A DNA stretch of 64,000 nucleotides from Pseudofabraea citricarpa (lineage: Eukaryota; Ascomycota; Leotiomycetes; Helotiales; Dermateaceae). Under the pieces are notes generated by a model. That model saw only the letters and a program-made list of their open reading frames with translations. It was not told the origin of the DNA and searched no databases. Both the position numbers and the translations under genes were made by a program. Positions 46,041 through 55,600 of the stretch are shown in pieces. Every line of letters starts with the position of its first letter. Position 1 is the stretch's first letter. Location: assembly GCA_029641185.1 (NCBI GenBank), contig JAPWGK010000005.1, forward strand, positions 2,356,001 to 2,420,000. The letters run 5' to 3'.

Positions 46041-47843
46041 TTATCTATCGTGACTCACAACCCTCCCCATCTCAACGATGACCTGCTCATCCACCTTGGC
46101 CCCGACGTCCCCATACTCAAGCCTCTTGTATGTCGCAATCCTCGCCTCGTTCATATCGATATCGAAGAAGCGTATGCGGCGGTGATAGCCACCATAGCCT
46201 CCGTAGCCACCGAATCCAGCACCGCCCGCGTAGCACATCCACAGAGCTGGGTCTTCTTTTTCGTTTTTGGAGAGCGCGCAGTACTCGTTTGCGTGATCAC
46301 TTTGAGTTTCCCACCATCAGTAACAGAGAAAGAGTGAGAGATTAAGAGAAAAGGGTAGACTTACTGTCCCACGCTAACGAAAAGAACCCCTTCTTCGACC
46401 AACGCATCGCGAAACCCAGAATTGAACCCAGGCGCCGTGACTCCCTCCCTCCATGCTCCCTTGTAGTAATTTGACTCGTCTCTGAATTCTGGGATCGGGA
46501 TATGAATGAAAGCCAGATCCATGTGCACGTGGGTATACTCCTTATGAGCCTTCTTGAGCCCTTCGGCCGTCTCCTTGAACCAGTCGATCTGGTTCTTCTT
46601 AAGCCAGTCGTACCCCTTGAAATTTCTCTCGTCGGGCGAATACGCGTGCGAATCGAGCAGGTAGATGGTTAGGGCGGAATGTTTCGAGCTGCCACGTGCG
46701 AGCACTTCGACGTAGTAGTTTCCTACTCCTTCAATGTCGGCAGGCCCAGCTCGAGATAATGAGTACGGAAGTGTCTCGATCAAGGCCATTTGTTCTTCCC
46801 GTGGCGATGATCCTTCATCGTCGTGGTTACCGAAGATACTGGCAAATGGAATCTTGCGCTTGATGAACAATTCCGCGTATTTGAAAATTGCCTGTACATG
46901 ATTAGAATTACCACCACAAACAAAAATAGAATTCTTACACTTTGAGCATCCGGAGCCGTATCACCATTAACTTGATCTCCACTGAGAATCACCAGATCTG
47001 GCTTCTCCTCGTCCAAGAGCCTACCCACAAACTCTAAAGTTCGAGTATCCGCCTCGCAAGATGATCCGTCGGCCGGCATCGCATCTCGACAATGTCCAGT
47101 TCCAGTGCTCAGATGTAAATCCGCTGCCTGCATGATCTTGAATTTCCCATTCTCTCCAATTCTAGGTTTCGGCTTGATGACTGCAGCTGGGGTTCCTCTC
47201 CTAATGCTGAGTCTTGCCTCCTGTCCCTCTCCAGACGACTCCAGTAACAGAGGCGTACCCGTCATCTGCCAGCCTTCTCTAGGATCGACAGCATCTGCCC
47301 CGAACAAGATATCAATTGCCGTGACGGCATTATTCGAATCACTCGCATGTCGTCTCGCCGATCGTTTCAACCATAATCCCGCCGGTCTCGAAACCCATTT
47401 GATATCCTCCTCTTCCTTCTCACCCGTCGACGGATCCAATCTTCCGACCGTGACATCCACAACCACCCCATCGTCCGGCGTCAGATCCTTCTCCTCTTTC
47501 CTCTTGACATGCACGTATGCAGACGACACCCACCCGCTGCCTAGGTACAGATCCTTCTCTATCCTCTGCCAGACATCCGAATCGAGTTTACAGCTCGAGA
47601 AAAGATTGACCTTCGAGCATGTCGTGACAGTGATATCGGTGATAATGAACCCGGGGTGGTGCGCCGGCAGGTAGGTATGGATCGCAGACGGGAGCACGCG
47701 AAATTGGTTGTCGAGGATGAAGACGACGAGGAGGGTGACGACGGCGAGAGCGCCGAGCTGGCTCGCCGTGCGAACCTACACGATCAATCCGTCAGCAGAA
47801 TCTCAGCCGCATAAGAAACGGAGCTCACAATTCTCCGCGTCAT
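46041..47843 (-). CDS. dcr2: Dcr2-type metallophosphatase (545 aa)
   Basis: Calcineurin-like phosphoesterase related to yeast Dcr2, which acts in cell-cycle start and in damping the unfolded-protein response. Exons are 47843-47829, 47775-46939, 46891-46365 and 46299-46041; the first codes only five residues (MTRRI) and all phases close. A TM anchor follows (LGALAVVTLLVVFIL). Metal-site motifs are present in order: AADLHLS (near residue 224), LSGDQVNG, FGNHDDEG and, across the last junction, SVGHDHANEYC (the GHDH motif). The C-terminus is Gly/Tyr-rich (GGAGFGGYGGYGGY). It is divergent from the lipase gene. A small intron between VG and HDH is supported because it restores the catalytic GHDH. 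Confidence 0.92.
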
Positions 47844-48831
47844 TGTAATAGCTCAGTCGAACGGGGCCGTCGAAGTGAGGTCCAAGTCCTGAAAGCTAGA
47901 TGCAATGGATGCGATTTTCTGGTTTCCTGGCGAAAGGTCTTCCCATTCGCCGTGTCGTCAACACATCATCTCTCCAAGAAAGTATATGTACAAAGACTCC
48001 CAAGACGTGCGAGGGAAACAAGAAACCAGCGGTAAGAAGAGAAGGAGAGATGCGATGGTCGTATAGGAGGATTGTCTTTTTGGCTTATGATTATGATTTT
48101 CGCCAGGAGCTGCTCCCCTGGGCGGAATCCGGGGTACGAGCTAGGCTGTTTTAGGTTGAGATGGGAGGCAAGCTTCTGGATCTGCAAATTGGAAAGTTAA
48201 ACTTTGCCTTTAATTGTTGGGATAACCAATTGATGAGCATTTCATCGAGCCGTCTATCTTTTGGGACGATGTTTCATCAGAAGGCTCGGTCTCATTCTTG
48301 ATTATTACTGTGGTGAGCAGAGCCACCGACATGTGACCTTGCGAGTAAAACGAAGCTGCGTTACCATCGAGCTCCCTGAAGTGTGCCGTCGAAGTACACA
48401 ATAAATAACAAGCAGTCAATTAAAAGGTACAAAATATAAAGCGTAGGAAAGCAATAATATCTGTAGTAGAGTTACGAAGTACTCAGAGCGGCCTCGGCAT
48501 GGAGAAACATGTGACCGAGGGTCACATGTAGGTATCTCTATCAAGAGTCAATTGCCAAAGGAGTAATATTTCTCCGAGTGCGCTTCAGCTGACTTTCCAG
48601 AATCACAGAATCACATGTGTTTGAAAGCTGTGCTACACCTACAGTAATCGGAAATTGTGGAGAAGACGGAAAGCTTAAAGCTTAAATTTGAGGCCTTGAC
48701 CGGGGTCGGTCAGATGTCATCGCCGAGCTGAGCTGAGCTCTGGACGTCTGCTCGTCTTCTCCTCTGCTTTCTCCAAACATCTTCTCTCTCGGAATAACCT
48801 CAATTGCCCTTATATACCCAACACCGTGACA
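47844..48831. promoter_or_regulatory. Divergent intergenic region (dcr2 / lipase)
   Basis: No gene seen. It carries a cluster of ACATGTGACC half-sites (48329-48338, 48507-48516, 48520-48529 inverted) plus a TCACATGTG near 48612, and two CCTCGG-type motifs. The right ~250 bp is the lipase promoter and leader. Confidence 0.5.
48492..48529. promoter_or_regulatory. CCTCGG motifs and perfect 10-bp inverted repeat upstream of lipase
   Basis: CCTCGG at 48492-48497 and its complement CCGAGG at 48515-48520. The second lies at the centre of a perfect palindrome with arms ACATGTGACC (48507-48516) and GGTCACATGT (48520-48529) and a 3-nt spacer. CCTCGG is the known core of FarA/FarB-type fatty-acid-responsive regulators in filamentous fungi. 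Confidence 0.45.
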
Positions 48832-49802
48832 ATGGTAACAGTCGAAGAAGGAACCCATTCCGTTGGTGACATCTCGCTCTTCACCAAGACCTGGAAAGTC
48901 CGTCTCATCCCACCAAACCCTCTCAACCCATCACTCTAGCTAACCCCTCCCAGCCAGAAGGACCACCTAAAGCGAAACTAATATTCGTCCACGGCTTCAA
49001 TGACCACATCGACCGCTACTATGAACTCTTCCCCACACTGGCCTCTCGCGGAATCGAAGTTCATGGTTTCGACCAACGAGGCTGGGGCCGGTCAGTCAAG
49101 ACGCCCAAGGACCGCGGCCACGCCGGCACCACAACCCAAGTCATCTCGGACCTTGCATCATTCGTAAAAGCCCAGCTCCCATCTTCAGTGCCTGTCTTCG
49201 TGATGGGCCATTCCATGGGTGGCGGCGAAGTTCTTACGCTTGCCTCAGACCCCAAATACGCCGACCTGGCGAACAGCATCCGAGGCTGGTTGACAGAAAG
49301 CCCCTTGATCCGGCTCCCAGCGGGCCAGGAGCCGCCATGGTTGAAGGTGATTGTCGGCAGACTAGCAGGTCGTTTGCTCCCGAAATTCCAACTCCTGGCG
49401 GGACTGCCCCCGAAGAACCTGACGCGCGATCCGGAAGTCATCAAGAGTATAGAGCAGGATAAATTGCTACACGGCTACGGGACATTGGAGCAGCTCGCAC
49501 ATATGCTAGATCGCACAGCATTGTTGGGTGATGGTAAGACGAAGTTGAACCCCGGGGTACAGAGTGTCTGGATCTCGCATGGCACGGTGGATATGGGAAC
49601 GTCGTGCGAGGCGAGCAGGAAGTGGTTTGCTGAGCAGACCACGCTCAAGGATAAGGAGCTGAAGATCTATGAGGGTTGGTATCACCAATTGCACGCTCAT
49701 CTACCCGAGACGAGATCTATCTTCGCGAAGGATGTTGGCGATTGGATATTAGCTAGATGTGACCAAGCTGAACCACGAGCTGCCACGGAATCAAAGCTTT
49801 GA
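48832..49802 (+). CDS. Monoacylglycerol lipase, Yju3 type (304 aa)
   Basis: Serine hydrolase releasing fatty acid from monoacylglycerol at lipid droplets and membranes. Exons 48832-48897 and 48954-49802 flank a 56-nt intron (donor GTCCGT, branch CTAAC, acceptor CCCAG) in phase 0. The alpha/beta-hydrolase fold is plain: oxyanion HGFNDH, nucleophile S109 in GHSMGG, acid D235 in HGTVDM and base H266 in EGWYHQLH. The motif set FDQRGWGRS and GWLTESPLIRL matches fungal Yju3 homologues, as does the length. FarA-like CCTCGG sites lie about 310-340 bp upstream, which fits lipid-responsive expression. Confidence 0.92.
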
Positions 49803-50509
49803 GTGCGTATTGATAATGGAGTTGGCGGAGATGAGGAGAGGGCTTTTCAATTTTGAAAGAGATAAGCTCTGTAATGATACTTTTAATGACTACACGTTTT
49901 GCATGTATAATCTCAGTTCAGGGTAGGAGAGAGAAGAGTATAAGCCAATGGCTCGACTTTGTCCCCATGTACAGCTATGACAATGTACACAGACACGGCT
50001 GATGTCCTCCAAATGACTTTCTGTACACGTAGAATGATGCAAGTAGGCATCATCTACGAATCTTCATCTCCCTTCTCCCGTCTCTCGGCTATCGTCCCCA
50101 GTATGCCTATTTCCCATGAATCATCTCCTCTCAAAACAACCCTTCTAGTTGAAACAGGAGCCATAGAAAATTGCCAACTCATACATATGCTCTCGCTCCA
50201 GAGCCAGCCATTAAACCCAGTGACCAACAATTACCCATTGCTCGTAACACATTTATCCTCAGAAAGAACTCACTCCCTTGTGTTCCTTCGAATGGGAACC
50301 AAAGCCAAGGGAAACATGATTGACAAATAAGTCTCCATGTAGAAGCTGAAGAGCCAAGTATCCACCAGTATTTGAAGCCAATCCCCAAAGGCATCGAGAT
50401 GAGAAGCCAAGTAACAATCCTGCGAAGCTTCGTGTCTTTATCTGCAGAAGAAATCTTAACTCTCTCTCTCTCACACACACAAGGTGGGTTCGAGCTATGA
50501 AAGTGGAAC
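49803..50509. other. Intergenic region
   Basis: 3' flank of the lipase and downstream part of the decayed gene. A minus-strand stretch around 50270-50440 is weakly protein-like (LRRIVTWLLISMPLGIGF) and may be a further piece of the relic. (TC)n/(AC)n simple sequence occurs near 50460-50480. Confidence 0.4.
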
Positions 50510-51402
50510 CTAGATGCCGAAGATTGAAACAGCTAGATCCTCACCCTCACTATGAGCATGAACAACATTTCGACTCTGAACAGCATTCTCGGCTTGGTTC
50601 TGGGTAAGATGTAATGCCACTTCAACGCCGTTGTCAACAGGAACTCGCCCATTAAGACCAAGTACCCAGCAACCTGACATTATTCCCACACAGGATTCGG
50701 AATGGGTTCATGCTGCGCCTCCATAATCTGCCAGGCTGGATCCCATCTTTGATGGTGTTCTCTTAACCATTTCTCGAAACGTTGAAGTACATGCAACAGC
50801 AATCCACCCTGGATTAGTATGTCAAACAGCTCTCGTCAGGCGGGCTGCTGCTGCTCTTAAGCCATCTCCTGGTCCATTCGTGTGGTGGTAGCAAATCCTC
50901 CGAAAGGCGCTTTGGCATTTTTAGAACAGTTGCCAGCGTTCGTGTTGTCAGCATTACCCGCAATGTTGTCAATGTTGTCTTTGTTACTGGTTCCTGACAC
51001 AGCTTCTTAGAACTTCTCCACTGGCACAATGCCATTTTCAGAGACAAATGAGGGGAGGAAAAGGAGCATTGACTGTCGCATCCCGTCTAGGTAGACAGCG
51101 GCTCCCCAGTCCTTCTTGTATTGCGGAAGATAAATAACGGCATACCTAGATGTGGAATGCCTTGACTTTTGATTCGCAGTTGATTGGCAGTAGGGCTGGG
51201 ATTCGTGTTTGCAGTTGGAAACTGACTTTCAAAATACTTCCACATATCCCTGTTTATTGGCATTATCCGCGAGTTCCTGCGGTACATGATGCTCCATAAG
51301 ATAGATATCTCGGCTGACCAAATCTTGTTCGCTTCCAATTGGGTATAATCCCTTCGACGACACCGAATTCATATAGCCAATGTCCCAAAAGCCCTTACTC
51401 AT
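50510..51402 (-). pseudogene. Decayed gene with in-frame stops and a frameshift
   Basis: A protein-like frame runs from ATG at 51402 to TAA at 50680-50682 with four internal stops: TGA at 51229-51231, TAA at 51007-51009, TAA at 50857-50859 and TGA at 50836-50838. Between the stops it reads like real protein (LYPIGSEQDLVSRDIYLMEH, YAVIYLPQYKKDWGAAVYLD, ELFDILIQGGLLLHVLQRFE). The message then continues in another frame from ATG 50680 to TAG 50510 (GCWVLGLNGRVPVDNGVEVA). All four stops could come from single C-to-T changes of CAA or CGA, as repeat-induced point mutation or ordinary decay would give. No intron with acceptable signals removes the last two stops. Family unknown. Its first ATG overlaps the stop of the upstream mitochondrial gene by 8 nt. 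Confidence 0.55.
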
Positions 51403-52879
51403 CGATGTCGCCAGAGAGATCTTGCGGGAAATGATGTTCCGCGAGATAACCTTGCAACTTCCACAACCTCAACTGTATCTCTACTGTTCTCTTCCTATGC
51501 CTTACAGCAAGCAAATCAGATCCGAAGACAGGCGACTTTTCTTTGAGTTTTTGAATATGCTCATCACCAAGTAGGACTCGCAGATTGTGGATCGGAACCT
51601 TGCGGATCTTGGCCTTCCCTAGAGGCAATGTAGCAAATTCAGGCGGCCCTTCGTCGTTACCCATCCAGAGAACAGCACCAGTCTGAGGCTTGGATTTTGC
51701 ATCTTCCCATCCAGAACATGGTACGATATACCCTCTTCGCTTGCCTACCAAGATGAGTAAACTCTCAATAGCTCTTCTCCTCATCAATTCCAAAGTGTAC
51801 TCGTTCATGTCTGACCTCCATACAGTTTGCGACATGATGGCCTTTAACCTTGAATGCTGAAATGTACGCTGCCCAGCGAATTTCGACCAATTGTATTTAA
51901 ACCCCTGCCTATTCTCCATATTGCCGAGGAGATCCTGACGAGCCAGTGTATACACATTTGGCCCAAGTTTTTGAGTCCTTTCTGGGAGCTTTGTTCTTAG
52001 ATGTGTTGCTATATCTTCCAGATCTTTCTCCTTGGCTGCATGATCGCCTGCCATCGACATCTCAAATTCCACACGCTCCTCAACTTCAAAGTCTTGCGGT
52101 TCCAGGTCTAGCTTTTCGGCTGTAACATCCGTCCCCACGGTTTCCCTCACCGCAGAACCGCCCCGGTCTTTACTCGCAATTGTACGTCCCAGAGATTCTT
52201 GGATTTCCTCAACTGTGGAGTCTCTCGATTCTAGGTCTTTTGTTTTGATTTCAGCTTCCAGTAGTCCATCCTCTTGGCTCTCAGTAACAGCGGAGCAGCC
52301 ACCCATTTCCACCCCGCCATCTTCAACATCATGAATGGAGTGCAACATGTTTTTTTTGCTGTCTTTGGTTTTAAACGAAAGGCTTCGGGGTACATAGTAA
52401 GGTTTTCCATTTTCGGGATGGCTCACTGCATTGTAGTCCTGCAAGAAGTACTTCGGCAAGTTGACGCGGGTGAGTTGACATTGGCGAATAGGTGAGGCTA
52501 AGGCTTGTGCTATAAATTCAATCAGAAGTATTCCATCATCTACAGCTTTAGCACACATACCGTATGGATTATTGGCGAGCTGTTGTTGGAAAGGGGTTGG
52601 GGTCTTGCTAGGTGGCTGCTTGGTCTGGTGCCATTTCTCTCTTGCAGCAATAAGTCTCGGATTCATGATAGGTGATAGAGGCAGAGCTCGCCTTCGATAG
52701 GGCTGAGACGGAGCAGTTTGCCCATGTGCCAGGCCTGCGGCAGCTGCCTGGAGCTCTGGCTTCGACGATGTCGCCGAGTCATTTTGGCCAATGTTGGTGG
52801 CAGTTTGGGCATACCGGCGGCCCGTCTTTGTAAGACATACAGTTATGTTGCTGCTACGGGGAAGCACGCATCGAATCAT
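51395..52879 (-). CDS. Conserved fungal mitochondrial protein of unknown function (477 aa)
   Basis: Function not known. Exons are 52879-52561 and 52509-51395. The 51-nt intron (GTATGT, branch CTGAT, acceptor TATAG) has no stop and is a multiple of three, so an unspliced reading also stays open. Splicing restores the conserved block NPYAQALASPIRQC. The N-terminus (MIRCVLPRSSNITVCLTKTGRRYAQT) is a mitochondrial presequence. Conserved elements: RRALPLSPIMNPRLIAAREKW, LPKYFLQDYNAVSHP, YVPRSL, GPNVYTLARQDLL and a C-terminal domain (GAVLWMGND, RLWKLQGYLAEH). A variable acidic segment lies in the middle. An in-frame ATG at 52984 could add 35 residues. The gene is head-to-head with mitochondrial ClpP. 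Confidence 0.75.
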   Translation of the reverse strand: MIRCVLPRSSNITVCLTKTGRRYAQTATNIGQNDSATSSKPELQAAAAGLAHGQTAPSQPYRRRALPLSPIMNPRLIAAREKWHQTKQPPSKTPTPFQQQLANNPYGMCAKAVDDGILLIEFIAQALASPIRQCQLTRVNLPKYFLQDYNAVSHPENGKPYYVPRSLSFKTKDSKKNMLHSIHDVEDGGVEMGGCSAVTESQEDGLLEAEIKTKDLESRDSTVEEIQESLGRTIASKDRGGSAVRETVGTDVTAEKLDLEPQDFEVEERVEFEMSMAGDHAAKEKDLEDIATHLRTKLPERTQKLGPNVYTLARQDLLGNMENRQGFKYNWSKFAGQRTFQHSRLKAIMSQTVWRSDMNEYTLELMRRRAIESLLILVGKRRGYIVPCSGWEDAKSKPQTGAVLWMGNDEGPPEFATLPLGKAKIRKVPIHNLRVLLGDEHIQKLKEKSPVFGSDLLAVRHRKRTVEIQLRLWKLQGYLAEHHFPQDLSGDIDE

Positions 52880-53459
52880 CCCACGTGTGAGGATCTTCCA
52901 AGATTGGAGTATGGTGTTGGTTCTCGATGCTGGATCTAAAAGTCGCAAGCTGCGATGGTGTGGATTCTTATTGATGCGAATCATGAAGATGCGGATTATA
53001 GTTGATGCGGATCTTCATCCATATGGATTATTACCACCCCAGCTTTATTATACAAATGACCTATTTTATAAAGTTGGGTAGGCAAGCATTGGCATTAAAA
53101 GTATTCTGCAGTGATGTCATGCTTAAGTTGACTGTGGCAGGCATAGACATTTTCTTCTCTTTGATTTGGAGTTTCTTTTGAAATAACTTCAATTCCGAAC
53201 GCACTTCTGCCATGCATGTAAGCTCCATATATTGCCCTTAACTCAAATCCAATCCAAACGTATCCAACTCCCAAATCCCCAAGCCAGTGGCAGATTGTTC
53301 TTGATATTGAGACCTGTCGTTGCACTAAGTAAATGTTGATCCAAGGCCTCGGGAAAAGTTTCAAGCGGCCGTGATTCCGCCTCAAGCGCGTCTTTCCAAC
53401 TTGACCTCAAGCTCCAGAGATCCCCCGCTGATCAAAGCAACATCTCGCATACATTCGAC
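52880..53459. promoter_or_regulatory. Divergent promoter of two mitochondrial genes
   Basis: 580 bp between the conserved mitochondrial protein and ClpP. No TATA box or other strong motif picked out. A minus-strand frame at 53095-53385 has no recognisable content. Confidence 0.4.
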
Positions 53460-54357
53460 ATGTTCTCCCTAAGAATACTGCGTGCGCCGGCGCGTAATAC
53501 AGCTTGTGCAGGATTACGATCGTTCTCCTCGTTACCGCCGCGATCAGAACCTAGATCTTGGACGCCAGTACCATACATCACCGAGACCATAGTAAGCCTC
53601 CATTGAGCATCAGAAGCGACGGAAACATACTGACTACTCAGGGTGGAGGTTGGCGCACATGTAGGTCATTATCACATCTTGCTTTCTTCGCATACTGATA
53701 CCCAATGCCAGCCGATATCTTCTCGAAACTCCTCCAGGTATGCGTCGCTGCACCTTTACCTTCACCGTCAAGACAACCTAACAATGACAGGAACGAATCA
53801 TTTGCCTCAATGGAGAAGTCAATGAGACAGTCTCTGCCGCTGTGGTAGCCCAACTGCTCTGGCTGGAGTCTGACAACCCAGATAAAGCAATCACACTGTA
53901 CATTAATTCCCCCGGTGGTTCGGTGACGGCAGGGCTCGCTATATACGATACGATGACCTATATCAAGTCGCCAGTATCAACAGTCTGTGTTGGACAAGCT
54001 GCATCGATGGGTTCTCTGCTACTTTGCGGAGGTGAAGCCGGCAAGCGGTTCTGTCTCCCCCACAGCTCTATCATGATCCATCAACCGTCTGGAGGATATT
54101 CGGGTCAAGCTTCAGATATCGCAATCCATGCTACGGAGATACTGCGAGTCAGAAAGGAGCTGAACGAGATCTACAAGAGACATTTGACGAAACCCCATAC
54201 ACTGGATGAAATCGAGGCGATGATGGAGCGAGACAAATTCTTGAGTGCGAAGGAAGCTTTGGACATGGGAATTGTTGACCAGATTCTTGATAGGAGGGAA
54301 GAAGCAGAGAAGGAGAAGGAGAAGGAGAAGACGGAAGAGAGCAAGACAGAGACATAA
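53460..54357 (+). CDS. clpP: Mitochondrial ATP-dependent protease subunit ClpP (247 aa)
   Basis: Serine protease forming the proteolytic barrel used with ClpX in the mitochondrial matrix. Four exons: 53460-53591, 53642-53660 (19 nt), 53712-53737 (26 nt) and 53791-54357; all phases close. The presequence is basic and Ser-rich ([23 protein letters not shown]). The mature part starts near [33 protein letters not shown]. The catalytic triad is visible: S131 in GQAASMGS, H156 in MIHQPSGG and D207 in MERDKFLSA. The C-terminus is an unusual Glu/Lys run ([15 protein letters not shown]). Many yeasts lack ClpP, so its presence fits a filamentous ascomycete. Confidence 0.95.
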
Positions 54358-54473
54358 TGTGACGATGACATTGATCAAGGGCATCACACGGCGTAATTCA
54401 AAGGACGGGTAACAGGCATCGCTCGGAGTGATTTGTAACTTTATTGGGAGACTCAATTGCTTTTATCGATTCA

Positions 54474-55600
54474 TCACCACCATCTCTCAAAGAAGACGTG
54501 CCTTGAATCCATTCCTTCGGCTTTCTGAACCAGATCAACCAACTCGTCAGTCATAGTCGGTACACTACAGACATAACAGACACTCTCATTCCTTTCCCCC
54601 ACTTGACCCAAGGCCTCCATCACATCGTTCATCACAATTCTTCTATTTATGAATCTCATCTCGTCTCCACTCTTACTAATACCTCCCTCTTCTTCACTCC
54701 CAGTAAGAAAAAACTTCAACCACCCCCTCCCTAACTTCTCATTCAGACCCAACAAGCGCTCGAGGAATAAAATCTCCTTCGTCTTCACTGGCCTCTGGGG
54801 ATACTTGACCGAATACAAAACCCTGACCTCGAACGGGACCTTATCATAAATCTCGCAAATATGACTGAGCATAGCCATAAGCGGATTAATACCCACCCCA
54901 CCGGCCACAAAAACCACTCTTCTGATTCCCTGCCCATAAAACTTCGGCGGCCAAGTAAAACTCCCACCAACGCGGACTTGCAGTTCCGAACCCAGAATAT
55001 CAGACTCGCGACCCCATAGATATGCGGCTGCTGGATTGGAGGTGGATTTTTGGATAGCGAGTTCGATGCTTGACTCCGGCGATCGTGCGAGCGATGGTGG
55101 AGACGTTATGGTGAAGCCGCCTGGTTTAGGCAGGTTCGGGATATGTACGTCTAGCCATTGTCCGGGGAGAAACTGAGCGCATTTTGTGTAAGAATAGAAG
55201 AGGGCCTTGGTATCCGAAAGAAAATGATGGGCTTGAATCTCTACTTAGAGAGCAGATATTGGAAGAATTTACAGTTCAATGAAATGTTAATATCATAACC
55301 CCACCTTTATATTCCCCTCTCCAGTAAGACTCTTAAGTCTCAATAGCCGTACCGTCTCATTGATCCGCTCAATCTTATCAATCTTGACTCGATGTAGTAA
55401 CTATCGCATACTTAATTAGTTCAGTTTCTTCCATAAATCACAGTAGAGAGAATTGGGAGATGTACATCATCACGTGGTTCATCTGCCGTTCTCTCTGAAT
55501 GGCTTAGGGAAGCTTTGGTCGTGCTCATTGTACGTAATGCCCTCGGAGAATAAGAACGGCAATACAAAAGACGGGACAATTTGAAAGATGATAACAGCAT
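54474..55600 (-). CDS. OXNAD1-type NAD-binding oxidoreductase, mitochondrial (309 aa)
   Basis: Ferredoxin-NADP reductase/cytochrome b5 reductase-like flavoprotein of the OXNAD1 group. Exons are 55600-55466, 55400-55305 and 55172-54474, all in phase 0. The start MLLSSFKLSRLLYCRSYSPR reads as a mitochondrial presequence. Upstream in-frame ATGs (to 55756) exist but look like leader. FAD-domain motifs: VRLLRLKS, FLPGQWLDVHIP and GGFTITSPPS. NAD-domain motifs: VVFVAGGVGINPLMAML, VLYSVKY, YVCSVPTMTDELVD and a terminal FFERWW. The second intron (132 nt) has a weak GTGGGG donor. Convergent with ClpP, 116 bp apart. Substrate unknown. Confidence 0.88.
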
